This document shows positions 11,512 through 18,736 of a stretch of 64,000 bases of DNA, one piece after another (the stretch's first letter is position 1; every line of letters begins with the position of its first letter). The position numbers and the translations under genes are program-made. The stretch is from NCBI RefSeq assembly GCF_900177675.1, contig NZ_FXWM01000001.1, positions 6,209,001-6,273,000 on the forward strand, given 5' to 3'. This stretch comes from Bacillus sp. OV166. GTDB lineage: Bacteria > Bacillota > Bacilli > Bacillales > Cytobacillaceae. Under the pieces are notes generated by a model. The model was given only the letters and a program-made list of their open reading frames with translations. It did not search any database and had not been told where the DNA came from.

Positions 11512-12693
11512 TTAAGGTTTCCCCACTGCCCTTTTGTTCTTAATGGAATCCATAAAAAGTTCGATTCGATCTAAAGCTGTTTTGAGCATTTCCATGGAAG
11601 CAGCATATGAAATCCTTATGAAACCTTCTCCATATTCAGAAAACCCAGTGCCAGGCACCACCGCCACTCTTGCTTCTTGTAAAAGGTTCATCGCAAAATC
11701 GAATGAATTCATGTTGGTACTTTTTATCGAAGGGAAAACATAAAAGGCACCCTCTGGTTTCACAACATCAAATCCCATGTTCGTTAATCGTTCGCAAACA
11801 TAATCTCTTCTTTTCCTATATTCTACGACCATTTGATGCGCATCATTGATTCCATGTGTGAGAGCTTCAACGGCTGCATGCTGGCTTATCGTGCTAGCAC
11901 AGACAGAATTATAAAGATGCACCTTCAACATCTCTTCAGATAAATAGGCCGGCGCAAAGGTAAAACCAATTCTCCACCCAGTCATAGAATGTGACTTAGC
12001 AAGACCATTAATAACGATCGTTTTTTCCCTCATTCCTGGAAAAGAGGCAATCGAATAATGTTTTTTATCAAAAGTCAGTTCACTATATATTTCATCCGAA
12101 ACTACGAAAATATTCTTTTCCCTCAGAAGTCGTGCAATTTCAATTATCTCTTCTTGATCTAACACGCTTCCTAACGGATTAGATGGAGAGCAAAGGACAA
12201 GGCAGCGAGTTTTTTTGGTAATTTTACTTTCAATCAGTTCGGCATTGACCTTGAACTGATTTTGAGTCACATCAATATATACGGGAACTGCCCCACACAA
12301 TCTGATAAGCGGTTCGTACCCTGGATAAATAGGAGCTGGGAGAAGGACTTCGTCTCCCTCTCGCAAAATCGTGCGAAATGCTGTATCAATGGCTTCTGTC
12401 GCTCCGTTGGTGACAATGATTTCCTTTTCGGCGTCATAGGATAGACCGTATTTACGATGCACAAAGTCACTAGCCGCTTGTCTAAGGCCAAGTAACCCCG
12501 CATTATGCGTATAGGCCGTTTGATTCCGTCTTATGGCTGAAATACCAGCCTCTTTTATATGTTCGGGGGTACGAAAATCAGGCTGACCAAGGGTAAGATT
12601 AATCGCATCAGGATAATCAGCAACCATATTGGAAAATTTCCTAATACTAGGAACCTGAATCGTCGTAACTCTCTTATTGATCAAATTTTCCAT
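11512..12693 (-). CDS. patA: PatA-like class I/II aminotransferase
   Basis: A 393-residue PLP enzyme, very like B. subtilis PatA throughout: IRKFSNMV, LTLGQPDF.TPEH, YTHNAGLLGLRQA, NGATEAIDTAFRTIL, SPSNPLGSV, VSDEIYSELTF, the PLP lysine in NGLAKSHSMTGWRIGF, and VKPEGAFYVFPSIKS. PatA acts on N-acetyl-L,L-diaminopimelate and on aromatic amino acids. In this setting (carrier, RraA aldolase, M20 hydrolase) it more likely serves a catabolic role, turning an amino acid into the 2-oxo acid for the aldolase. It may therefore be a paralogue rather than the housekeeping enzyme. The start has a GGTGAGATCAC ribosome site. The MFS gene ends 42 nt upstream. Confidence 0.82.
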   Translation of the reverse strand: MENLINKRVTTIQVPSIRKFSNMVADYPDAINLTLGQPDFRTPEHIKEAGISAIRRNQTAYTHNAGLLGLRQAASDFVHRKYGLSYDAEKEIIVTNGATEAIDTAFRTILREGDEVLLPAPIYPGYEPLIRLCGAVPVYIDVTQNQFKVNAELIESKITKKTRCLVLCSPSNPLGSVLDQEEIIEIARLLREKNIFVVSDEIYSELTFDKKHYSIASFPGMREKTIVINGLAKSHSMTGWRIGFTFAPAYLSEEMLKVHLYNSVCASTISQHAAVEALTHGINDAHQMVVEYRKRRDYVCERLTNMGFDVVKPEGAFYVFPSIKSTNMNSFDFAMNLLQEARVAVVPGTGFSEYGEGFIRISYAASMEMLKTALDRIELFMDSIKNKRAVGKP

Positions 12694-12735
12694 GTGATCT
12701 CACCTTTTTTTAGTTTTACACTCATTCATCATTTC

Positions 12736-14046
12736 TTATTTATTTTCCACTGGAACTAAAGGACGATCAGGCTTAATAAAGAACCATATCAAAGCTGCAA
12801 TAATGACAGGGATAATGTTGATTAATAGAGTCGTGTTCCAACCCATTTCTTGTGCAAACCAACCGCAGATAATCGGAGATGTGATCCCTCCAATGGCTCC
12901 CCACGTATTCATCCAGCCACTGACGGAACCCGAGAATTCTTGACCTAAATCGTTCGCAATCGCCCAAGAAGCAACAATAGGTAACCCTAGTGCACCAAGT
13001 GTTATTGTCAACCAAACAACATTTGATGTAGGACTAACAGAGTAAGCAGAGAGATACAAGCCTACCATGAAAACGACAAAACCGAATATAGCCATCCCCC
13101 CACGAGCGATCATCCGTGAGTTTGTTTTTTGTAGGATTTTATCTGAAACAGCACCACCGATTAGAACGGAGAGACAGATAGCCAACCAAGGGAAACTTGC
13201 AGCAAATCCCATTTCTTTTAGAGAAAAGTTCCTTGCCTCCATTAAATATGTAGGCAGCCATGTTAGAAAGAATGTGTTCATGTAGATCACAACTAGATAT
13301 TGAATCCCTACCAACCAAAATCGGTAGTTTTTCAAATACTGCTTCCAAGGGGCTGATTTTTTTTGAAGACCGGAAAAACTACGGTTTTCAATAATGAGCC
13401 TTTTTTCTGTTTCAGAAATCCAAGGATGCTGTTCTGGCTTATCTCGTCCGAAGAAATACCAAGCCACTGCAACCACGATGCCCAAAAGACCAAAAGCATA
13501 AAAGACCCCTTGCCAACCAAACGCTGCCAAAATGGCTACTGAAATCCCTGGTGCAATAACCGGACCCAAGAAGGAACCGGCTAGCAAAGCACTAGACGCA
13601 CGTCCCTTTTCATGCTTTTGAAACCAGTGAGAGTTGAAAACAGCGTTCCCCGGATACATCGGACCCTCACCAGCTCCAAATAAAAATCTTATGATACACA
13701 TGACAACATAATTGGCACTTGCAGCGGTTAAAGCAGTAAAGATGGACCACCATGCAACTGCGATGGTCACGATTTTCCTTGCTCCAAACCTTTCAGCAAG
13801 CATACCGCCAGGAATTTGCGCAAAACAATACCCTAAGTAAAAAAGTGAAGAGAGTAGTCCAAATTGAACTTTATTCAAACCTAAATCTTCCATCATTGGT
13901 ACAGCTACGATAGAAATATTTGATCGGTCCATGTAAGCGATGAAACCAATGACAAAAAATAGAAAGGCAAGTCCCCAACGTAACCCGATTTTCTTTTCCT
14001 TTACCTGTACCATTTCTATTTGTTTTTCAGCTTCCATTCTTCCCAC
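12736..14046 (-). CDS. MFS transporter, anion:cation symporter (ACS) family
   Basis: A 436-residue inner-membrane carrier with 12 predicted helices. It shows the ACS hallmarks: FIAYMDRSNISIVAVPM in helix 1, GYCFAQIPGGMLAERFGAR, and FGAGEGPMYPGNAVFNSHWF. ACS carriers take up hexuronates, galactonate, glucarate, phthalate and similar organic anions with protons. The frame opens at 14088, but GGAG lies 8 nt before a GTG at 14046, which I take as the start. It lies between the RraA gene and the aminotransferase with short gaps, so it is probably the uptake system for that pathway's substrate. The substrate cannot be read from sequence. Confidence 0.9.
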   Translation of the reverse strand: MGRMEAEKQIEMVQVKEKKIGLRWGLAFLFFVIGFIAYMDRSNISIVAVPMMEDLGLNKVQFGLLSSLFYLGYCFAQIPGGMLAERFGARKIVTIAVAWWSIFTALTAASANYVVMCIIRFLFGAGEGPMYPGNAVFNSHWFQKHEKGRASSALLAGSFLGPVIAPGISVAILAAFGWQGVFYAFGLLGIVVAVAWYFFGRDKPEQHPWISETEKRLIIENRSFSGLQKKSAPWKQYLKNYRFWLVGIQYLVVIYMNTFFLTWLPTYLMEARNFSLKEMGFAASFPWLAICLSVLIGGAVSDKILQKTNSRMIARGGMAIFGFVVFMVGLYLSAYSVSPTSNVVWLTITLGALGLPIVASWAIANDLGQEFSGSVSGWMNTWGAIGGITSPIICGWFAQEMGWNTTLLINIIPVIIAALIWFFIKPDRPLVPVENK

Positions 14047-14124
14047 CGTACCCTCTCCTTTTTTAAAATAAATGTAGAAAAGCAGCAAAAAAATAGATAA
14101 ACATTTTAATAGTCTTTCATATCA

Positions 14125-14805
14125 TTAGTCGTTCTTGCTTTTTTCCACCAGCTGATCCCATATTGGGTCGAAGCGGCGAAGGTAATTCTCTGCACCTAAC
14201 TGTTCTAAATCTTGGCGGCGTTTTTCATCAGCTTCCTGTTCCTTTTTACCAATTTCAAGATAGGTTAATGCATCCTCTTTTGGGACTACTAACAAGCCAT
14301 CGTTGCTTCCGACAATAATATCACCGGGGTTAATAACACAACCGGAAATGGATACTGGCACATTTACATCGCCATCAAGACTGTAAACTTTGGTGGTTAA
14401 AGGGGAAACAGCGTAAGAAAAAACCTTAAATTGGAGATCAATAATCATCCTGGTATCTGTAACCGGTCCGTTAATGATACAAGCAATCGCACCTTTTTCC
14501 AGAGCAAGTTTAGTTGTGATTTCTCCCCAACAAGCAAAACGTTCCTCTTCGTTCATATCAATAACAACCACATCACCAGGTTTCACAAAATCTAATGCCT
14601 TATTGACTAATAAACCATCATTGGGAGGTATCCTTACGGTGACTGCAGGTCCTGCAAAGGTATTGTCAATTGGAAATAAGGGCTTAATTTTTCTTGTACT
14701 GATTAATTGAAAATTGAGACTGTGTCCATAATCACTTGGAGAAATCGCTTCCAATTCTTTAATAACTTGTGGATCTGGTCTTTGAATTTCAGAAATAATC
14801 TTCAT
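14125..14805 (-). CDS. RraA-like aldolase/decarboxylase
   Basis: A protein of about 226 residues in the RraA / HMG-CHA aldolase fold family. The core is recognisable: FAGPAVTVRIPPNDGLLVNKALDFVKPGDVVVIDMN, CWGEITTKLALEKGAIACIINGPVTDT, and the metal/substrate motif GCVINPGDIIVGSNDGLLVVP. In Firmicutes and proteobacteria outside the RNase E context, such proteins are 4-hydroxy-4-methyl-2-oxoglutarate aldolases or oxaloacetate decarboxylases. It is the first gene of the cluster, with MFS carrier and aminotransferase behind it. The frame opens at 14874, but the ATG at 14805 (MKIISEIQRP) follows AAAGGGG, although at a long spacing of 13. TTGTATACAA lies 27 bp upstream. Confidence 0.85.
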   Translation of the reverse strand: MKIISEIQRPDPQVIKELEAISPSDYGHSLNFQLISTRKIKPLFPIDNTFAGPAVTVRIPPNDGLLVNKALDFVKPGDVVVIDMNEEERFACWGEITTKLALEKGAIACIINGPVTDTRMIIDLQFKVFSYAVSPLTTKVYSLDGDVNVPVSISGCVINPGDIIVGSNDGLLVVPKEDALTYLEIGKKEQEADEKRRQDLEQLGAENYLRRFDPIWDQLVEKSKND

Positions 14806-14831
14806 TAGGTTATTTCTACCCCTTTCTTCTA

Positions 14832-14841
14832 TTGTATACAA
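14832..14841. promoter_or_regulatory. Candidate GntR operator at the cluster promoter
   Basis: TTGTATACAA, followed by ATACAAATACA half-sites, directly upstream of the RraA gene. It is identical to the palindrome at 10555-10564. Confidence 0.62.
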
Positions 14842-15097
14842 ATACAAATACATTATATATGCGAGAAAGATCAATTGTAAATACTATTTAGAAAATTAAA
14901 TTTCTTACTTAAATACATGTTCAAAACCACTTGTTTATCCAGAAAGAGCAAAATACATTCGGTATACGATTAAATCCACATTCAGAAAAAATGTCGATAT
15001 CTGTCTTCTTTGAAGTGATTATGTAATTTAAATATGCTAGATGAATTCTGAATTCTTTGTTAAATTAGAGCTATCTAGTAAAACAGGGGGAGATGAA

Positions 15098-15667
15098 GTG
15101 AAAATAGTATTAATCGTAACTGGTATTATTTTGGCTGTTTTAATAGGCGTAAAATACGAAGGTTTTAAACCGGTCGACAATGGAGCCGAATCTGGAAAAA
15201 AACAAGAGAAAGTAGAAGCGAAAGCTGTTCAAGATACGGTCAATAAGGAGAAAAAGGAAGTAGACAAGCAACAGACAGCCAAAATTGGCGGAGTTCAATA
15301 TGATATTGGAATTGATGACAGCAGTTCACAAGATGCGGTGATCGAAGTGATGCACAAGATGACACATCAAAAAGTGAAGGCGAAAGAAAAATGGGGAGCC
15401 ATTCCAATGATTCCAGATACAATTAATCAAGTTTATGACATTGTGGAGAACAGTGAGTTCGAACAAAAAGATGATTTGCTAGCCATTTTAGATAAATGGA
15501 AAAAAGGCACTTTTTCTGCAGTAGATGATGACCACAACTATTTCTGGACGTACCAAGGCGGCACGATCGGTAAAGCTTATGGAATAATGAGCAAATCAGA
15601 AGAAGAAACGTTCATCCTGAATAACTTCGAAGAAGATATTGCACGTGAAGTAAGCTCCCAGCACTAA
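15098..15667 (+). CDS. Membrane-anchored DUF6241-like protein
   Basis: A 189-residue protein with an N-terminal hydrophobic anchor (VKIVLIVTGIILAVLIGV). A lysine/glutamate-rich linker (about residues 30-75) leads to an extracytoplasmic domain starting IDDSSSQDAVIEVMHKMTHQKVKA. The middle contains EKWGAIPMI and LLAILDKWKKGTFSAVDDDHNYFW. This resembles the Bacillus DUF6241 family, whose function is unknown. The open frame starts at 15041, but GGGGGAG stands 5 nt before the GTG at 15098, where the anchor begins. A hairpin AGCTCCCA/TGGGAGCT (15653-15675) spans the stop codon. It is transcribed alone. Confidence 0.72.
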   Translation: MKIVLIVTGIILAVLIGVKYEGFKPVDNGAESGKKQEKVEAKAVQDTVNKEKKEVDKQQTAKIGGVQYDIGIDDSSSQDAVIEVMHKMTHQKVKAKEKWGAIPMIPDTINQVYDIVENSEFEQKDDLLAILDKWKKGTFSAVDDDHNYFWTYQGGTIGKAYGIMSKSEEETFILNNFEEDIAREVSSQH

Positions 15668-15675
15668 TGGGAGCT
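15653..15675 (+). terminator. Hairpin across the stop codon
   Basis: AGCTCCCA and TGGGAGCT form an 8-bp stem with a 7-nt loop containing the TAA. No T run follows, so termination is uncertain. Confidence 0.4.
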
Positions 15676-15724
15676 GCAATATTCAGTTACAATTTCATTC
15701 TGTTATTTCTATTTCTCTTAAAAC

Positions 15725-15762
15725 CTATCTATCTTCGACAAAATCCTGGGAGTGACAGGCAT
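15725..15762. repeat. GTGACAGGCAC-family dispersed repeat
   Basis: CTATCTATCTTCGACAAAAT followed by CTGGGAGTGACAGGCAT. Members also lie at 7688-7725, 17386-17423, 23006-23045, 48440-48478 and 49894-49930. Confidence 0.7.
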
Positions 15763-15800
15763 GGAAATTTAGTTTCCTACTATTAAGTAAGCTATAGCTT

Positions 15801-16420
15801 CTAAATTCGCCCATAAAATGGTTAAATTCGCTCATTAAAGCCTAAAATTCGCTCATAGAACTCGAAGATTCGCTCATAAAACTCAAAAATCCGCCCATTG
15901 AAGGGTCAAGACGTTTAATAAATCATAAATGCGCAACTATCGAAGTGTAATTTTACACAAAACATCATCTAAACGAGCCCCCCATGAGTAATCCTCTCAA
16001 ACTTCAGATCCTTATTACGTAATTATTGCTTCTTATTATATATTGTTTGACTCTTACTACATATTTTCCGACTCTTATTACATATTTTCTTACACTTACT
16101 ACATATTTTCCCAAACTTACGACATTTGCTGGATAATAATTGGAAATCCTCTCAAACTTTAGATTAATACAACACAATTATGGGTTCTTACTTTGCAGCT
16201 TCGGAGATTCATTGGCTGATAAAATGCTAGTTTCGCTGATAAAAGTCGGTTTTCCACTGATAAAATGGTCCAGTTCGCTGATATACTTCAATAATTCGCT
16301 GATAAGCTGCTCATTGGGCTAATTTTCCCCCTTCAGGCTCCCTCCTCCGCCTAAAAGTTAGCTCTATTTGCGGAAATTTAGCTTTTATTTGCGGATTCAC
16401 TGCTTTTATATGCGGATCCG
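15801..16420. repeat. Four adjacent 21-bp-period repeat arrays, copy B
   Basis: Type I: TTCGC at 15806, 15827, 15848, 15869 and TCCGC at 15890 (exactly 21 bp apart; core ATTCGCTCATAAAACTC). Type II: CTTA at 16032, 16053, 16074, 16095 and 16116 (exactly 21; core ACTCTTACTACATATTTTC). Type III: CTGAT at 16216, 16236, 16257, 16278 and 16299 (20, 21, 21, 21; core TTCGCTGATAAAA). Type IV: TTTGCGG (or TATGCGG) at 16367, 16388 and 16409 (exactly 21; core GCTTTTATTTGCGGATTCAC). The types share no sequence, only the period. No consistent reading frame is kept across copies. Confidence 0.85.
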
Positions 16421-16450
16421 TCTACGAAATCCTGAAAACTCTATTATTAT

Positions 16451-16483
16451 GCCCTGAGAGACGCTATCCTCCAGGGCATTTTT
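16451..16483 (+). terminator. Terminator upstream of cassette 1
   Basis: GCCCTG...CAGGGC, with GAG/CTC inside, then ATTTTT. The same element stands before the other full cassette at 49008-49040. Confidence 0.75.
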
Positions 16484-16566
16484 CAATTTAATTAAAATTC
16501 CCCCCTCCCTACCTGTCCATTTTGCCGACTTTTTACTATATAGAAGGTGAAAGGTGGTGAGAGACA

Positions 16567-16785
16567 ATGGCACTAGCGTTATTAGAAGTAACGAAGCTTC
16601 GCATCGTGTTTGAAGCGGGCATGGATGACGAGGGAAATCCCATCCTCAAATCGAAAACGTTTAGCAATGTCACCAAGGCAGCTACTGCAGATCAATTATC
16701 GCAAGCGGCACTAGCAGTTGCAGTTCTATGCAATGACACGCTAAACAAAGTGGAGCGGAATGATATCATCGCAATTGTAGGTTAA
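16567..16785 (+). CDS. DUF1659 family small protein (cassette 1)
   Basis: A 72-residue cytoplasmic protein with the DUF1659 pattern: LEVTKLRIVFEAGMDDEGNP followed by a threonine/alanine-rich stretch and LAVLCNDTLNKVERND. The function is unknown. In Bacillaceae, DUF1659, DUF2922 and YvrJ genes commonly stand together, as here. The ATG is preceded by GGTGGTGAGAG. The paralogue at 49125 differs by only one residue (I to S near the C-terminus), so the copies are recent or gene-converted. The DUF2922 gene follows after 83 nt. Confidence 0.9.
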   Translation: MALALLEVTKLRIVFEAGMDDEGNPILKSKTFSNVTKAATADQLSQAALAVAVLCNDTLNKVERNDIIAIVG

Positions 16786-16868
16786 TAGTCTAAAGTGAAA
16801 AAGAATGACAGCTCCGCGATTCTAGGTTAATAGTCTAGTAAAAAACGAAGGGATAGGAGGTGAAAGAA

Positions 16869-17087
16869 ATGGCAAAAACATTGGAATTGCAATTTGCCAC
16901 GGAGTTTGGAAAGACGGCAAGTCTTTCCGTTGATAACCCAAAAGAGCCGATTGACGAAGAAGTCGTAAAATTATCGATGGCGCAGATTATTGCATCTGAA
17001 GTTTTCACAACTAGCAGCGGGAAGTTTGTTGCTGCAAAAGGAGCAAGAGTAATCGACCGCAATGTGACGGATTACACCCTTGCCTAA
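16869..17087 (+). CDS. DUF2922 family small protein (cassette 1)
   Basis: A 72-residue protein of the DUF2922 family (AKTLELQFATEFGKTASLSV, DNPKEPI, VVKLSMAQIIASEVF). The function is unknown. I chose the ATG at 16869 rather than the GTG at 16860 because AGGAGGTGA stands 6-7 nt upstream of it and overlaps the GTG. It is second in the cassette, and a terminator-like hairpin separates it from the yvrJ gene. The copy at 49382 has a few silent and conservative changes, and the copy at 22649 keeps only the last 20 codons. Confidence 0.9.
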   Translation: MAKTLELQFATEFGKTASLSVDNPKEPIDEEVVKLSMAQIIASEVFTTSSGKFVAAKGARVIDRNVTDYTLA

Positions 17088-17095
17088 TAAGGAAG

Positions 17096-17130
17096 AGAGG
17101 CCGGATTCGTTATGAACCCAGCCTCTTTTT
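17096..17130 (+). terminator. Intracassette terminator/attenuator
   Basis: AGAGGC pairs with GCCTCT, with inner GG/CC and TTC/GAA pairs, followed by T5. It stands between DUF2922 and yvrJ, and is conserved at 22722-22752 and 49609-49643. It would reduce read-through into yvrJ. Confidence 0.7.
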
Positions 17131-17156
17131 ATAACAAGTGGAAGGAGGAGAGAAAA

Positions 17157-17300
17157 GTGGATCAGTTGATTCCAATCATCAGCCAGGTGGGATTCCCCAT
17201 CGTTGTGACGCTCTATTTGCTATACCGAATTGAAGCAAAGCTTGATTTGGTCGTCCAGTCGCTACAGACACTTCCTGAGCGGATGAGGGAGCGGGCATAA
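17157..17300 (+). CDS. YvrJ family small membrane protein (cassette 1)
   Basis: 47 residues from a GTG start preceded by GGAGGAG. One hydrophobic helix (IISQVGFPIVVTLYLLYRIE) is followed by an amphipathic tail ending TLPERMRER, as in the YvrJ family. YvrJ stands near the sigma-O/RsoA genes in B. subtilis; its role is unknown. A longer frame starts at 17112, but that part covers the terminator hairpin and is not conserved as protein in the other copies. Almost identical genes lie at 22778 and 49669. Confidence 0.88.
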   Translation: MDQLIPIISQVGFPIVVTLYLLYRIEAKLDLVVQSLQTLPERMRERA

Positions 17301-17306
17301 AAAAGA

Positions 17307-17358
17307 GAAACCACCCAGCCTCTACTATCAAGTAGATCTAAGGTGGTTTCTTGTTTTT
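17307..17358 (+). terminator. Terminator of cassette 1
   Basis: GAAACCACC (17307-17315) pairs with GGTGGTTTC (17342-17350), then TTGTTTTT. An inner hairpin CTACT/AGTAG is present. It is conserved after all three yvrJ copies. Confidence 0.88.
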
Positions 17359-17385
17359 ATTCTTTCAGTTTCCACAATCTAAAAC

Positions 17386-17423
17386 CCTATCAATCTTTGA
17401 CAAAGTTCGGGCGTGACAGGCAC
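17386..17423. repeat. GTGACAGGCAC-family dispersed repeat
   Basis: CTATCAATCTTTGACAAAG followed by TTCGGGCGTGACAGGCAC, marking the downstream end of cassette 1. Confidence 0.75.
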
Positions 17424-17428
17424 TAAAT

Positions 17429-18247
17429 TTATGGAATTTTCCCCTTAACCTGCTTTAACGTCGCTACTATTAGAAAGCTAACAATCACTAATAAGAGCCA
17501 TGAACTCACCTTTCCTAGATGAACGAGACTCCATGCATCGGTTTGATTCGGATATTTCCACGCTCCAAAAAACGTTGCGATATTTTCGGCTATCCATATA
17601 AAAAATCCGATGAGTACAAAGGAAAGTGCGAGCGGCATACGGTAACGAGTTCCATCAACTTCGTATGTGACCCATGATTGCCAAAAGACTATAATAACAA
17701 GGCCAGATAACAACCAACGAAAGTCAATCCAATAATGGTGGGTGAAAAAATTTAAATAAATCGCAGCTGCAAGAGGTACAACTACCAAAAACGGCGGCCA
17801 CCTAATCAGTTCAACCTTAAGCCTCCTCCATGCCTGGCAAAGAAAACTCGCTACACTTGCGTACATGAATCCGCTATACAAAGGCACTCCTAAAATTTTG
17901 AAATATCCTTCCTCTGGATAAGACCAGGAGCCCATATGTACCTTGAAAAGTTCAAGAGCAAGTCCAATAAGGTGGAACAATGTGATAACCTTTAGCTCAT
18001 CCCGTGTTTCAAGCCCAGAACGCACCATCCACCACTGCATCAGAAGGCAGATGATGAGCAGCCAGTCATACCGTGGCAGGTAGGGAAGTGGCATGATTTG
18101 TGTAAAAGCCAAAGAGGCAAAAATAATCACAGGAAACAAACATGATAGGGCCTGCTCCCAACCAAAACGAACGAGTTGTTTTATTGCTCTCATGATTTGT
18201 ACCTTCAAAGGTTTTTTCTGAGAATAATTTTGAATAGTTAAATTCAT
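17429..18247 (-). CDS. DUF817 family membrane protein
   Basis: A 272-residue integral membrane protein with about eight hydrophobic segments, matching DUF817. Characteristic parts are FGWEQALSCLFPVIIFASLA near the N-terminus, LELFKVHMGSWSYPEEGYFKI.GVPLYSGFMYASVASFLCQAWRRL in the middle, and FFIWIAENIATFFGAWKYPNQ near the C-terminus. The function is unknown. The conserved acidic and aromatic residues inside membrane segments suggest an enzyme or carrier, but this is not established. GGGGATTTACTA precedes the ATG. It is transcribed alone. Confidence 0.9.
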   Translation of the reverse strand: MNLTIQNYSQKKPLKVQIMRAIKQLVRFGWEQALSCLFPVIIFASLAFTQIMPLPYLPRYDWLLIICLLMQWWMVRSGLETRDELKVITLFHLIGLALELFKVHMGSWSYPEEGYFKILGVPLYSGFMYASVASFLCQAWRRLKVELIRWPPFLVVVPLAAAIYLNFFTHHYWIDFRWLLSGLVIIVFWQSWVTYEVDGTRYRMPLALSFVLIGFFIWIAENIATFFGAWKYPNQTDAWSLVHLGKVSSWLLLVIVSFLIVATLKQVKGKIP

Positions 18248-18322
18248 TAGTAAATCCCCTTTTATGAATTTGATTCATCAGAATTTCAGCAGATTATTTT
18301 CATGGTAGCTAAATGGACTAAA

Positions 18323-18688
18323 TTATTTATTGAGTTCTCTTAAAGAAATAATTTCAATGTCTGAACAATAAAAGTGTAAGGTATCATCTTCGTAGTCTAT
18401 CACTTCATATTTCTTATTTCCCCAACCTCTATCCTTTATATCGTAAATTTCGATTGACATTTGATGATAGATACCCCCACTTTCAAAATTGATACTCTTA
18501 GGGTTGTAGAAGCGAAACCAGGCAATATATTGTTTTTCTTTATCCTTAATAATAAAATCTATGTCGAGTACACAATTGTCTTCAAAAGACCTATTTTGAA
18601 AGTTCAAAAGGAATCTAACAATAAACTCTATATTTTGTAATGAAAAATCTTTTATTTTATCAGTTATAAGGCTAATATTTTTTATCAA
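18323..18688 (-). CDS. Hypothetical protein, 121 residues
   Basis: A soluble, mixed alpha/beta-looking protein starting with TTG, with AAGGAAGTGA about 8 nt upstream. It is rich in Asp, Tyr and Phe (DNCVLDIDFIIKDKEKQYIA, YEVIDYEDDTLHFYCSDIEI). No family is recognised. The size and acidic beta-rich pattern are like orphan immunity proteins, but there is no toxin gene beside it. It stands between DUF817 and the GC-rich ABC exporter, both on the same strand. Confidence 0.6.
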   Translation of the reverse strand: MIKNISLITDKIKDFSLQNIEFIVRFLLNFQNRSFEDNCVLDIDFIIKDKEKQYIAWFRFYNPKSINFESGGIYHQMSIEIYDIKDRGWGNKKYEVIDYEDDTLHFYCSDIEIISLRELNK

Positions 18689-18736
18689 TTTGAATCACTT
18701 CCTTGGTGAATCTTAATTGTTATAAAATTGGCAAGT

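Noticed and set aside
15801..16420. CRISPR array
   Set aside because: Units are short, imperfect and contiguous with no constant-length unique spacers, and no cas genes are present.
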